This document shows, one piece after another, positions 12,701 to 27,700 of a stretch of 64,000 nt of DNA. Position 1 is the first letter of the stretch. The number at the start of each line of letters is the position of its first letter. The notes under the pieces are model-generated. The model worked only from the letters and a program-made list of their open reading frames with translations, was not told the origin of the DNA and did not search any database. Origin of the DNA: Aplidium turbinatum (Eukaryota > Chordata > Ascidiacea > Aplousobranchia > Polyclinidae); NCBI GenBank assembly GCA_918807975.1, contig OU964921.1:17207498-17271497 (forward strand). Direction: 5' to 3'. Both the position numbers and the translations under genes were made by a program.

Positions 12701-15700
12701 GCCAGATTGTGAAAAGACTTCCTAGATTCTTTCCAAACATTTGCATGATTACAAATCGTCGTCGTCGTCTGAGCTTCTGGGGCCGAGGGTCTATCCTTTT
12801 ACCACCCCAGATTCACGATAAATTATTTTCTATAACTTTATATTGCCAAAAAATGGCTTCTTTGTTGAAACAACGTGGCTACAATTCTATAAAAAACTCT
12901 TAGGCTTACTACATTGAAGTAATGAAATTTTTTTTTGTGATTTTGCTGATGACGTTTTACAATATCCGAAAAGTAAAAAATAATAATGATGAATTATTTT
13001 ACAAAACCGTGGTTTGCAAGCGCTTCACAAAACATTGTTGGGGGAAAATTTACTATTAGACGTAAAATGTTTGTAAAAGAAAATTGTCGGTTTACGTATT
13101 TATAATGTTTATTGCGCTGTTATCGAATTATAAACTGCCTGCATTGTCTACCTTTGTGGTTGCCGGCCAGCTTAGACCAGCATGCAAACTACGCGTTTTT
13201 GGTATTTGCATCGTGTTATGATTCTCGAAAATTTCCCACAAGGTCTTTATTTTCATCGTGATATTTTTGTGCCCTTTCTGTCCTAAACTTGAAGTCATTG
13301 TGAAGCACAATCCACATCGGTTTTTAGACTCAGTCTTCATTGAAAATCTTTTGTGTGGTGCATCATTTCAAGTAGTGTCTTCCCCCTAAGCTGTTACACA
13401 AACCGCCCAGAACCAGGTTGATTATTATGTATCTTACAGCCGTTGAGAGCCCGTTATTGTATGTGTGGAATTATTACTGTACGGTAGATGTCTGGCTAAA
13501 TTCATGCCAAAGTCGAGCAAATTCTGCTTTCGGGATGCTTGCCTTTATTTACTGTATTTTTTGTTGATAAGTTTAGGCAGCATTTTTCCAAGATAAATGA
13601 AAACATCGGTATTGTTCGTCACTTAGATTTAGTTTTCTCAGCATTGTTTATTCATTCTTTGATCCACTAGTTTGTCTCACTTTTGGTATAATCGGATCGT
13701 TTATAAATGGCGGGTCTTCACAATAGCCGGCCTCTTATAATGTACATTGGCGCAACGTATTTAGATGTTGAATCAATGATCAAGAAAGCTGATTTGTTTT
13801 TTGTCTAATGTGACGCCTAACTTTATGCCTTGTCTACATTACAAAATATTTTGTAATGTAGATGAGGAATTATCATCTTTATTTTGCGCTCTTTGGAACA
13901 ACACACAGTGCACGGTGAAACAAAAATGCAGGACATAAGAACAAGTAGGCGACATAAAGCAGGGAAGGGACGCCATCGAGTTAGCTGCTACGTGTAAATG
14001 GAGCCTATTTCATAATTTTGAGTGTATCTCACAATTACTGTTTGCAAAAACGCTATTTCTCCGGCTTCTCCCAAAAGCATTTGCAGTCATACATTTCCGC
14101 AATTGCAATGCTTGTCAATGAGAGTATTTCCATAGAACGTTTATTTCGAAACCAGGTTTTCGTGCCTTTACCCCAGATTTCTTATTGTAACGTTTTTTAT
14201 TCGTCAATGAATATTATCTGCTTGAAACAACTATTTTGAATAGTTTGTGGCCTACATAGCCTACTATTTTGATCGTGGATTGCTATTCTTCTTTGTAGAG
14301 CTGATAACGCAAAAAACGTTTGCTATTATTTTTTCTAATTAACAGCTTTGTGATCACTGGCTTTTCTTTTGTATCATAAGAAATAACGCGCTTTGTATTA
14401 TTGAGGTCAAACCAAACAAAGGAAAACAAGAGGAGGTTTCTCTCTGCTCGCGCATATCGATGCACGAAGCAATTATGAGCTTATGGCTGGTTATCGCAAT
14501 GTAATCCATTTCACGCTTTGCTGGAAGTTAGCTAGAAATAGCAAAAATTCACCAAAATCTCGAATTTACAAGAAAACTACACAACTGTTAGCATAAAATT
14601 TAATATCATCAGATCCGCCTGGCAATTTTAGGAAAAGTCAAGAAAAACCAAGTGCATGGCGTTACTGTGCTTCAAATAATCAAAGGAAATATGAGGGGGG
14701 GGCCAAATCTGGCCTCCCTTTGAGGAGCAAAGTGTTAATGGGCCATTTAAAAGGTCTCTTGTTGATAATTAATTCTATTTCATGATCTATCAATCCCAAT
14801 TATTTGGTCAAATATCTTTCTCAAACCGACACTCAGACAGTCATATAGTAGGCTGTACTCCGTCCATATACCGCATCTCGACATGTGTTGATCATTTACA
14901 AAATTGTAAATTTAGTTATGGATAATTATGTTGCAACCTTGAATAGCCTTGTAACAGAGATGCAAACCCTAACGTATTAGGACTTGTCAGAAATAAAAAC
15001 AAAATCATTAAAGAACATTTAAATAGGGAAATGTGAACGATTTTCAATACAAAATTTAACCAAGAAAATTGAGGATCGAAACTTCTCACTCAAACCTGTA
15101 ATGGTCCAAACGTCCTTTCCGCTCTCAGTAACTCCATAATCCTCATATGGATAAGAATGTAAGATATTGCAATGAAGATATCAGACAAAGGAAGGGGGGC
15201 TAGCATATCCTCGTGCCAGTAGGAATCACCTCGAGTCAGCGTTCCTGCAAGTAATCGTTAGCCTGCTTCACAAACGATGTACAGAAGCAACAAAAAGTGC
15301 AACGTAACCAGATATTCTCCATGGCGATAGTTTTAGTTTTATTTGGACCAAGTTACAGAATCGAAATTAGGGACAGTAGAATACGGGGACTACTTATTTT
15401 ACTTATGTTTCTTGCGGTATGGACAGCTGGAGGGTCACTGCAATTTAAAAAATTGGCAGAACTGCACAAAGTTCTTTTTGGTTTCACGTTAATTCATTCT
15501 CATGAAATGAAATGCTATATTTTGCTTGAAATTTGGGGTGTTAAAACATCGGTAAAACCTTACTGCAGCAGTGTGAGGCTACCTACCGTTGCCACTGTAG
15601 CGTGAAGTCTGCTGCTGCATTATTATGATTTGAATAGTATAAAATAAACACGATATCACGTGTTTTCATACATTTATTTTCGAAATACATACTTTGTACA

Positions 15701-18700
15701 CACGTGGCACTCGTGGCAGGTTACATACGCTGTACCTGGGTTTGCGACGTATGGCGATAGACCTCAAGCTGCAGTTGCACCAAATTTTGTCATATTGCTA
15801 TGACCTTCCAGCTGCAATCCACTTTGTTTTTGATTGAGCAATCCCTTACTTCTACCATCTCTAATCGAAACATTTTTATCTTAAGCAGTTTTCTTGAAAG
15901 ATATTTTCGAGGAGGTTTGTAAGCATCACAAGGTAAAACTCTTAACTTGATTTTTCTCATAACCTAGAGCTTATTCATTTTTAATAAAAGTGTGAATGCA
16001 TTTCCATTTCACTCTAATTCGTTATACTTCAAAATTGATATTTCTTACCATTAAAATATAGTAAAAGGTATTCTGAAACCTGCATAAAATGTGCATTCGT
16101 GGGTTCAACTTAATAATATCTAGGGTCAAGAAACAATACTGGAAAGCCAATAATAATATTTTAAAGGGATACTAAAGGAAAAACCTAACTTGGCGATTGT
16201 ACACGTTCTTTGTGTTTAACATGCTACCATAAAACGATTTTCAATAAAATTTTGCCTCATTGCGGTCTGATCAACATTCCGCGCGTGCTTTTGTCAGAGC
16301 TTGCGACTGTACAGTCTACGTCACTATAGACTAGCAATCAGCTGATCGAGCAATAGTTATTTCAATATCAAAACATCAGACAGTTTGCTCAAAACATCAG
16401 ATCTGATGTTAAAACATCAGATGTGGTAACGTGGCATTTGTTATTGCTGTCGATAGTGACGTATTCTCGAGCAGTGTTTCCACTTTTTGGTCATTTTGAA
16501 AAAATTAAAAATAAATGAAACATTGGACTTTGGGCCTTGCCAGTGCCATTGAAAACAATTTTTTTCGGTAATGTTTTTTGAAATGTATTCTTGAATCTTC
16601 AGTTTACGCATTTTAATGCTTAATTCTCGTTTGAAAATTTCATTTAGTATGCCTTTAATCCTACCTCCCTGTATGATGTGGATGAGTCGGAGCAACATGA
16701 ATGTTGTATAGAACAGGATGGTAGCCATGTCGTTCCAGTTCCATATGTCTGACAAGTACTCTCTAAGCCCCTGTATCAGTCGAGATAACCGGGTTAATAA
16801 AATAGATGAATTCATGGCCCTCTTTTCTGTTTGCAGTATATTTAGCCAGACGAAGGTATAACAAAATATCTGTAATTCGCAATGTACATTAACCTTACTT
16901 GTCATAATAGGCGTGAAATAAAATAAATTACTTATTGGTGTTATTTTATTAACGATTATATCAAACGCATATAGGCTACCACGTTTGATAGATTTTATTG
17001 AACTTTTGTGTGCTGTGTACACAAAACAAGAGTTCGAAAATAACCACAGCAATTAACAATTTACGAATGCTTCTAAAGTTTTGCAGAATCCAAACACCAA
17101 TAACTCATAAAGAACTTTAGATATTACCTGATGTCCAATCTCCCTCAGCTCTTGAAACAGTTTTCCCAAAATCCAAAAATATGCAATTATGAGTAATGGT
17201 GGTATCTACAAAGCAAATAGTTAGACGTATACAAATCTTATTAGCCATAGTTTCCAATCTGGGCCCCACACCCTGAGGTTGTAGGAGAATAATGAAAACA
17301 TTGATATTAGGGAACAACATCAAAACAATGAGCACTAAAATTCATATACATGTTTAAAGTTAATTTTGTTAACTTTTAAATCAGAATTAGTTTTAAAAGG
17401 TAAGGGATATATAAGATTGATACGGTAATGGAAAAAGTCTGTGGTTGTAAAATGGGAGAAAACTACTGCGCTAGAAAATGAGGAAAAGTTGAGCTACAGT
17501 GACAGCTCTGTGCGTAGTACCTAGAAGTGCCTCGTGCTTACAAAGTTGATACAAAGCATTAAATTGTTCCGCGTATAAATATATTACTTTATCAATAAAA
17601 AGTAAGCCTTTCTTGCAATGCACAAATTGTAATGTAAAACAACACATCACAAATATGCAGAGTATTTGCTATTCTGTTTAAGCACCGCTGTTAGTTCAGT
17701 GGTTAAGCGCCCGAGTCAAGATCAGGTGTCGCTGGTTCGACTCTCTGGCACCTAATGGATGGAATAATTTCTCGGCAAAACACTTCAATAATTCAAATAC
17801 TTCAATAGTTCAAACACTTCAATAATCCAAATAATCTGTCAATCTCGGTGACCGGGCCTGCATCAGTGGTTCAAAGTCTTTACAAGTATGCAAAACTTCC
17901 AGGATAAAGCTCTCAAAGAAACTCTCCCAGTCCGAGGATAAAGATTCAAAACCAACCAACCACTGTGATTTTACATAAAAATCAGTCACCCAAAATATTT
18001 TCTACTGTTGTTACTTATACTTTTATAGAACCGAACAAACCTTTTGATCAAGATAAATAACCTCAGTCAGTAAACAACAATGTTTCCAAACATTTCCATT
18101 CAATTAACCGCTTCATATCGAAACAAACAAACTTACTGCTTCAAGACTTTCGAAAATGTTGAATTGCATCAGCAAGGTGTTGGTGAGGAGCATGATAACA
18201 AAAAGAACTTCGGACATGAGCCAACACCAGAACTTAACAGTGGGATTCCTCATCAACCTCCCCAGTCCTGATTTGGGACTGATAAGGAAAGCAATGCTGA
18301 GGAAGGGGAATAGTATCCCAAGAAATATCTGAGAGACGTAAACAAATTTTTGCAGTGTTTTCATTGAAGCTCATGTTAAAGACCATTGCCAACGTCATGT
18401 CTCGTGGATTAATCAACAGATTGAGGTCCGCTTTTAGCAGCATGATAGTTGCTTACTTCACAATGTAGATTTTAACGACCTCCTTTAGCCTGATGCTGCG
18501 AGTTCGCTGTGGTAATAGCGAATAGCACTAGCTTTTGGAACAAAGTTCCCTAGTCATGTGCTATGATGAATGGTGTTAATTTGACGAATAGTCATCAGTC
18601 CCAATGAAAAAGAATAAGTACAGCGGCGCTTTCCATTGCGCGAGGCCGATCGGCGCGATGTCAACTGACAAGATTTTTATTCGATTGCAGACGTAAAAGC

Positions 18701-21700
18701 GTAATGATTGTGAAACAAAGTATCTGAAAAGCAAAAACACTATGGATGACTTTGCTTCACCAAACCTTCAAAATCAACATTGATCCATTTCTCAATTGCG
18801 TGACACCAGGTTTTCAGTTTCTCTGCATATTTTTGTTCTGCTGTAATGCCTTGTGTAAACTTTTCTTTTACGTTGTATAAAGAATTGCATTGAAAAGGAT
18901 AGTTGAGAAGACCTCTATTTTAACAAAAATCATTCAAAATTTAAAATTGCATCTTTGCATTAGCATTATTTCTCTTTTACTTCTCTCATTGAATAAAACC
19001 TCAATGGTTGGTGTCCCTCCAGCGGGAAGCGCGCCATTGACCGGACGAGTAGGCTATTTAGTAGGTCGCTGCAGCAGATGGAGTGTTGACCGTAGACCCA
19101 TGGACTTCTAAATAGTAGAATCTGGACTGGAAACGCAGTGGACAACAGTAGGCCAAACAGTTGGTACAACAGTTGGCCAACAGTGGGCCAACAGCCAAGT
19201 AACTAACCCTGTTGGCCCACTGTTGGCCAACTGTTGTACCAACTGTTTGGCCTACTGTTGTCCACTGCGTTTCCAGTCCAGATTCTACTATTTAGAAGTC
19301 CATGGTAGACCCTTTAAACAAGACAATTTTTCCTATGAACCAGCTGACCGCAGTCATTCTGACCCTTCTAGCACAGTGAGTTGATTTAACTTTGTTTGGT
19401 AATTATAAAAAAAGAGTAATGGAATCGAACCCACATCATCGAAATAACACTCCAACATCAAGGCCAGGCTGCCGATAGCGAAACGTTTACTTAATTCAGT
19501 TTCTATTAGAAATGTTTCAAGAAGAACGCTTACAATATCGCGTGCATGTAACACTCCATCTTCTGCAGTGACCAAAAGAATACAAATACGTTGACCGGAC
19601 AAGAAGTAGCCTATTGTACGCCATACTTTAGGGTGATTCATACTACAGTATAAGCAACAACTGCACTCAGAGATTTCGAATTAAAAAGTAACGTGCATAT
19701 CTAAGTTTTTGACCGATTGTACAATTGATGATGGGCTAATTAAAAAGTATGCAAATTAACTTTCACGTTTTGCTTAACTTTTTAAATTTTGAAATCCAAC
19801 AGTGATCTGTTTGTTTTATGACGAGATTATTTATAAAATTGCAATTACATTCAAAAGAATGTGGCAAGTCACGTTTAGAGTGCGCTGGGAAGTACCTGGA
19901 CGAATGTAGCCTTTAGACCTTTCAATCTCCTGAACATACTTCCCTTCTGTATATAGATCAAAGCCAGTTGAGAGTTGTCAGACGTCACAAAGTCTTTCAT
20001 TTCATACTTGACAGCCTAATAGGAAAGTTTGAGTCAGGTACACAATAACTCTGATTAGACTGGTTTTGATTCAGAAATAATGGAATGTTAAGTAGAGAAT
20101 TTGTAACACTAAAAAGAAGTGTGTGTACAACTGTTAGATTATCCCTGGCTCTACAACTGTTAGATTATACCTACTCCGCAACACAATTTTAAAACATTTT
20201 TAGAACATAGTTTGTGTAGTGGTGTTTGAAACTTCCGCCTAGTCTTTTTTTTCACACACACGTAGGGTGTATTTGCAGAGCTGTGACTTCTGTGAACAAA
20301 ATGACATCAAATTTCATGTTGTCTTTTCGAAAAAAGCTGACTTAAACTTAACCCTATTTAGAGCAGTACCGTTCCTGCTAGCAGTACGGTTGGTTCGATG
20401 CACACCGAAAATCGAATTATTTCAGTTTAAGAAACGTAATCAAACAAAAACTTTTACTCATTTTACAAATTTTGTAGCCTATGTGTTAACAATGTGTTAG
20501 AAAGTTGATGATGGAATTGGGATGGAATGATGGAAGACTTCCATCCTAACATCAAAATCTTCCATCTCTTTCCATCTTTGACGTTTTCCATATCTTTCAT
20601 CCAAAAATCTGCCTTCCATTCCATTACAATCCCATTCCCTGACCACGGGGCCTTACAGACCTCAAACACACTTTTGCCTTGTGATTACTTCTTTAGTTTA
20701 AATGATACCACATTGGAACTCGGTGACTTTGTGCATATACCCCAGGACTATAACTAACATAAATATCTGTAAATAAAACTATTTTGTATGACGCTATTTT
20801 GCACTCAACTGGTATGAAATAAATCATTATTATTACTAGTATGTCAAAAAATAGCAGCATTGTGAACCATTGGTTTCTAACAGACTCCAACCCAAGCAGC
20901 TTTACAAGGTAAATCCTTCCCTTGCTTAAGCACAAACTATTTGATAGCATTAACTTATTTTGTCATATCAACCACAATAATAAACTAACACTTATACTTT
21001 TCCCTATATAAACATTGCAGTAGTACAAAAACACAAGTGTTGGTTTATTATTTTATGGTAACAATAGTAAGGCGAAAATTTTGTGACATTTTACACGTTA
21101 GATCAATAATTGTAAAAATCATTTATTAATCGTAAAAGTTCAGTAGCCGATGTCCATTTCGGTAGTAGGCCTAGACCTACCGTATGCAGTATGCACCCTG
21201 CAGTAGGGATGGTTGATGGTAAGAAGGTAAATTGATCTTCGAAAAATGTACTTGCATTTTTCAGTTCAATTCAGTGCATAGTCTATTCTTAGGAAAGAAT
21301 AAAAATGCGTCGATCAAGGTGCAAGAGCTGTTCTCGACATGACATAAGAGATCAAAAGATCTGGACGAAATGTGATCGATATCCTTGCCGTGAATAGAAT
21401 ATCTTTATTGTATGGCTAGAGTGGAATAGTGAAAGCTCTGGGATCAGCATGAAGAAGCAAAGAAATTTCTTTCTTCAGGTAAAGAACCAAGAAAACGTGG
21501 AAAAGGAAAGTTGAGGAGGAAAGCAGCATGGTGGGCTTGACAAGAGCGGACGCGTTAGACAGATCGATGTGGAGGCAGGGTGTGAAGGCGATTGCGGCAC
21601 TTGGAGGTGAATTCGGCCACCCTCGGTAACGGGGACATTACCAGATTAAAACTGGTCTACTACACTTGCTGGCGTAAACACCCAGCTTAACCCCACCCCT

Positions 21701-24700
21701 CTAATATTAGTCATATCATCTCAAAAACAAAAAACAAAGTTGATGATGACAATGCTCTCAAATTGAAATGACAGCAATGTAGCCTTAGCAACAGAAACAT
21801 AGACGAAGAATCTTTTTCTTTTCGTGGTAAGCAGGCAGGAATGCGTTTTCGGGAAGCCTCCAAGTCAATTTGTCAACAATGCTGTCAGTGCTGTTGCATT
21901 GAACACCGATGTTTGCAAGTGTTATTTGTAAGTCTTGCTGCTGATAGTATGATTGATTCATTGCTGTGGTTTACTTTAACTGGCTATACTTTTTCGTTGA
22001 TACTTGTGATGATTATATTAGCTAAATAGTATTTCAGCTTCAAAAAATTTTTATTTAACTTATTACATGTTATATAAAGATCCATTAGTTATCAACTCAA
22101 CAAGTCTGCATGAAGCTATGTTTGCAAAAGTTTATGTCAAAAGTAACTGTGCAATGCCCTATTTAACTATCCCACATGAAATGCATGCATAAATCATATA
22201 AATTGTAGCATAGTTACATGGGGTCTGACAGACCTCTCTGGTCCACAGTCAGTTTTTTTCGTGGTAGACAGCGGGTTAAAGTAAAACTTTCGGCGTGCCT
22301 GAAAGTTTTCAAAAATCTCGTGTCTTTCCAGTACTTTTATCACACAGTCTCGACAAAAATCAAAAAAGACAAAACACAATAAAATGGTGAATTTCAATCT
22401 AAATAAAAAATAAGACTAAAATAAGTGGACCTCACACTCATCGATGTGTATGTAGGCTAACACATGCTTTAATGCTCATATCTTATATAGCATTTCTACA
22501 TGGCGATAACTGTAGCCTACTTTCCATGATGACCCTTATCGGCCTTAGCTCGACCTTAAGTGAATGAGTTACAATGAATCAGCCAACAAATCACTTCAAC
22601 TGTAATAATAAGGTGGAGCATAAACTTAATTCAAAGTGATCGAACCTTTTCAATAGGCTTCAAGTAATGCCGGATCATTTGTCTGCTGTTGGTTGTGATG
22701 TGGTCAGAATCATTATCTTCTTCATCCTCATCGATATCCATGTCATCATCTTCCAAGTCGTATCTCATAAAGTCAGCTAACTCATTCGCAGAACGCACTT
22801 CCTGTAAAGTGACGCTTTCATAGTAGGCCTAATTTATTTTTCTTTCGCGCAACGAACATCTTTTCATAGTAACAAAATGATTACTGTAATGCGCTCTGTA
22901 ATTGAGTGCTGTAGATGAAACTGCGTTTGCTAGAGCATTAGCTTTTGGGCTTTCAAAACAAATGCTAATTTGAAATTGTCTTTAACAATTCGCATAAACT
23001 TGACATTATTATACGTTTGATAAAGAAAAATCAATGAAACAGGTTATGCATTACAGCAGTGAACATGCCGTATTATCTTATCTTCAATGCTAAAGCAACG
23101 TATTTTCTAAGTGGCATAGTGGAGTAAACTCTGCGCCAATACTCCTAAACACTCTGATTATTCCTTTTTGTCAAATTTTTTTTTTCACTTTTTCAAAGTG
23201 ACAGAAAACACATTAAATGCTTTCACTCTCAATCTAGTTTGTTTGCATTGAATACCAGGTCATTCGTTCAAGATCCACTTTAAGCTTTATGACAGACAGT
23301 AGATTTCATGAAAACGCTACAAGCTGATAAAAGCCTGGTGAAATACTTCACCTGCAACAGTTCCATGGCAAACGTCTCGCATCTTTCAGCCATGGCAAGA
23401 TAAGACTCATCCACTTCTCTTTCTCTTTTTGCCAGCTCATGAAGTTCACCAAATAAATCCATGGTTGCGTTCATTGGGTCCCAGGACATTCCTTTCTCAC
23501 TGAAAAATAATTAATCGTTCAAAACTGATTTTGAAACATTTCTAAAATGTTTACGTAAAAGTTGACCTGATGGAGAAAAACTGATTGCATTTTCGGAATC
23601 AGCGCCCCAAAGTTAGTCTAAATCAGTTCAAAAACTGCCGGCACCAAAAATTGTGTCGGCCAGTGTTATGCAAGGCAGAAGCGATTATTATCCATAATTC
23701 ATGCAAAAGATAAAATATACCTTGTGTAATACTGCACCATTAGAATCTTTTACATAAATAAAACATAATCAACTACAACGTTTCTAAAAGAAACACTCAG
23801 TCTACAATACTGTAGGCCTATATTGCATAGAACTGCAGTAAATGTTTTTTTTTCTGTGAATGGTATATAACAAAATTGTGTTTCTTATTTCGCTTGATGT
23901 GTTTTATTTTGAACTGTTTAAACGTAAATGTACTTATTTTACGCCGTTTTGCGATATAATGCAAACGAATGCCGCGTGCAAATCTTTGGTGTATGTTGGT
24001 GCCAGGTCGCTTTTCAACCGGGAAGAGAAAACGCTGAAGAGGGCTTTTTTGTGAAAAAAAAAGAAAATCATGAAGTTTTACCAGATGTCATAACAGAGTT
24101 CATAAAAAGTTTGCTTATGATTTTTCGATGAATATGTATGAGTCATTAAGTCTGTCTGTAAACTTCTACTGCAAAAATAAACATGGTTTACTACTATGAA
24201 AAGTGACAGCATTTTAACAGGAAACCTGACTACGATTTCACTGATGAAATCCACCATATAGTTTGCTCCTCAAACGGGGGCCGGATCTGCCCCCTCATAC
24301 TTCTTTTGGTTACTAGAAGAACAGTAACGCCATGCACTTGGTTTTTCTTGAGTTTTCCCAAAGGCGGATCTGATGATATTAAATTTGATACTAAAAGTTA
24401 TGTAGTTTTTTTGTAAATTCAAGATTTGGGTAATATCTTGCTGTTTCTGGCCAACTTTCAGCAAAGCATGAAATGGATTCCATTGCGCTTACATGCGATA
24501 TGCTCATAATAGCTTCGGGCATCCACAATCTTTAGGAAATTTTCATTTTCTGTATATTAGTTTACAGTACTACTGAAAGTGTAAAACGTGTAAAATTGAT
24601 AAAATGTCAAGACAATGCTTTATTGCCGAGGAGGCGATGGTCTTTCAAAGTCTCTCTAATTCAGCGCTTCAGGCAAGCCACATCTCTCTCTTCAAGACCA

Positions 24701-27700
24701 GTGTAATGTGCATGACCTTTATTCTGCTCTGAATCTAAGAATTATTTCCTCCTTCCACCTGTGACACAACCTAAATGTTACAACACCATTCTGGAAAGAC
24801 CCACGAATAAACGTGATGCACCTACTTTCATAACGTGGAAAAGTGACAGGCCTGCCAGCAGTGGTCGCCAATCACAGCATAACGTAATCTTCGGTAATTT
24901 TGGACCATCACAAAAATCTCAGCTGAAGGCTGATCTCCGCGGTGTATGGGAACTGTTCTTTACTTCGGCAACGCTAGAAATGATAGTAACCGCAACGAAC
25001 AGTCGTATACGGAAAACTCGTGAGTCTTTCCATTTTTCCACAAGTCGCAGTACATTCACATTCACGAACGATACTGAAAATACTGAAACATCTACGTTTT
25101 TGGGACTAATGTAGCCTACGTTAGACGACTTTACATGAATGAATGAATGATCAAAATGTGCAGATACTCTACGATCCCATATAGTTGGCTCACCAGTGTT
25201 TGGTGCCACTATGAGCAAGAACCGGTTTCAGTTTCCTAATTCTTGCATCGCTTTTGACAATCAAGACACAAGAAACGAAAGATGGAAATCATTTAGGTTT
25301 GTTGCAATACTGGAACTCTTTGAAAATTTCAACCAACGATAATTGCTCCAAGCATGTTGTGCCCGATGATTACGTATCAATTGATGGGACTCTTTATCCA
25401 ATGAGTACAAAAGTAGGGTTCAAACAGTTCAACCCGAGCAAGCCGGCGAAATACGGACTTTTGTTCAAATTTGTGAACGCTGTCAAATACAGCTATATAC
25501 CTTCACAGCAACACCTTATGGCAAAAAATCGATTGAAGATCCAATGCCTTACTATGTTTCAGGCACAGAAAGTATTGTGAAATACTTGAAATTGAAAAGT
25601 TACAGGTGCAGGTCGATTTTCAAAACAGAAAGATTTCTTTTGATAGACTTATACCAGCATTCCTCTTGCAAAGTGGATGTTAACCCATAACACCACGTGC
25701 GTGGGAACTTTGCAAGCAAACAGGAGAGGGTTACCTGTTGAACTGAAAAATTGTGCAAATCGAGAAGTTTACTCTTTAAAATGTTTTTAGGAAGAGCACG
25801 AAAAAAAATTTCTTTTTTTGTTTCATTCTTTCGTTCATTCTTTTGCAGATGCTTCACGCCTTGTGATGAATCAGTTGCAACAAATCTTTGAGAAAGAATA
25901 ATAAAACGCGTTTTTTTTTTTGCGGAATTATTCACCATCATCATTTTTTCGTTTTAGATGCTGCAAAACTTGATCAAAAATTACCTCAGGAAGATGTTTT
26001 TCGTATTTTAAAATTTCAAGGTTTCAAACTGTATTTATTTGTTATAATAGTTGCCAAATTGTTTCAACAATGAAGTGATTTTAGACTATGTGAGATCATA
26101 AAAAAATCTCAGTCCTGTACCTTATCTTTGGAAAAATTAAAGTGTTCTAGCAATCTGGAAAAGCTATAAATTAATTGTTTATATTGCAGCTCTGTTTCGT
26201 TTTTTATCATAAAATTTGAAACTACGTTGTAATCACTTCTATTGTTGAAACCATAAGTTAACTCCTTTGTTCTTGTCCAGAAACATAACAGTCCCAAAAA
26301 CTATTCCTACAAATATATGTCTTTTTCATTTGTTTCAGCATCTACAAACGTCTAAAGATGTTGAATCAAAGTAGAAAAGACAAATTTTTCTGTCTGGGGT
26401 ATTGTCTACTTTGCTTGTAGGCCTACTTATTGTTTTACGATGTTTTTTAACTAATACACTGTGTTTCAAAAATGATTACTTTCTGTCCACCAATTAATTA
26501 TATTTTGGTTTTGTTTACTTGGTTGTGGCATTGTTACGGCGAAGGCGCACACTATCTGATAGAAATCTTCAATAAAAAAGTTTCTCAAACCTAGCGTAGT
26601 TTATATTTGTATTTTAGTGAGTATTCTACATGATTAGTTATAAACGTGCTACAGCGTAAATGAATTGGCTTATGGTTCTTTGTTAGACGCTGTCTTGAAA
26701 GACCATTTGATAGAAACTTCATTAAATTTAATAATTTATAATAACAAAGTTAGCAAAGAAGTTTTAGGTAATTTCATTAGTAGTGCAAACAACTCCTCTC
26801 ACTTCGAAATGTCTACACGCGAGTTTCTTGTTATCTAACCTACTTGTACATGAGCAGCATGAATGCTGGACTGGCTCGTGCTTTGTAGTGAAGGAGTCTC
26901 TCCATTACAGAATCCCAGGAATAAGGATCAAATCCTTCATCAAGGAGGAGCTTGTTGTCGCTAAACGTCAACCGATGAGAATATCTGACAGAAAGAAAAC
27001 AATGAATGTAATTTAAAAAAAGAAGGTCGCAACCGAGGTTCTGACTATAGTTATTGTTCTTGAAGAAAAAATGGATTCCAATAAACCTTTGCACTTAATT
27101 TGTAGACCTTAATTAATTTAATTATTTGCAAAAATAAGATTATGTGACTCAATTATGCTAGAAGACTTAAGGACTCATGACATATCACGTATTATGTTGC
27201 TACTTTTAACTCCCATACTATGCATGGGAGTGAAAGTGTGTGAGGGGTTCATTCATTTTATCATGGCGACTGAGCATATGTTTTGGTGATTTATCAAATG
27301 CAATTGATTGACTGATTCAATCTTTATCCTTGGACTGGGAAAACATGTTGCCAACCTCCTCGTGGTGAGTCCTGGTGATGAAGCGAATGGCAACAATCAG
27401 AGACCACAACTCACAGGGCACCCGGGGTGGTAAAAGGATAAATCCTCGGGCCCCGGTGTCCAATGAGAGAAATTCATTCTAGTGGCCAGTGGGGCCTCGC
27501 CGATCCACCATCTTGAGCGTGTGGCTCAGATTTTCAAACTGCACACCACATTATCTACCATTGTCCTGTTTATCGACCCCAGGATAGATATGTGGACCTA
27601 ACAACGCTCGTTGAATGCACAATCCATTGGCTGCTGCGCCTGGATGTAACAACGTGATCTGTGGCGGCCTCAAACGCAAGAAAAAGAAGACTGGGAAAAC

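Larger units (their letters stand above)
11480..14738. mobile_element. piggyBac-type non-autonomous element, TTAA ends
   Basis: Left end TTAACCCTTTGCTTTTCAA, right end (reverse complement) TTAACACTTTGCTCCTCAA: imperfect terminal repeats starting at TTAA, the piggyBac target. The last 280 bases (14460-14738) match the reverse complement of 24262-24525, the left end of a transposase-bearing piggyBac relic, so both belong to one family. No transposase is visible here. A LINE tail (12757-12820) is inserted inside. Confidence 0.65.

Noticed and set aside
16441-17052. 203-codon minus-strand open frame as one gene
   Set aside because: Only its middle 106 bp is conserved (TRPC S3) and bounded by splice sites; the rest is intron.
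17683-17752. tRNA gene
   Set aside because: Has A and B boxes but no pairing acceptor stem, and is followed by a SINE body seen in another copy.
22194-22397. Channel exon between exons 7 and 8
   Set aside because: No TRPC similarity and no fitting splice sites; exons 7 and 8 already join in phase.
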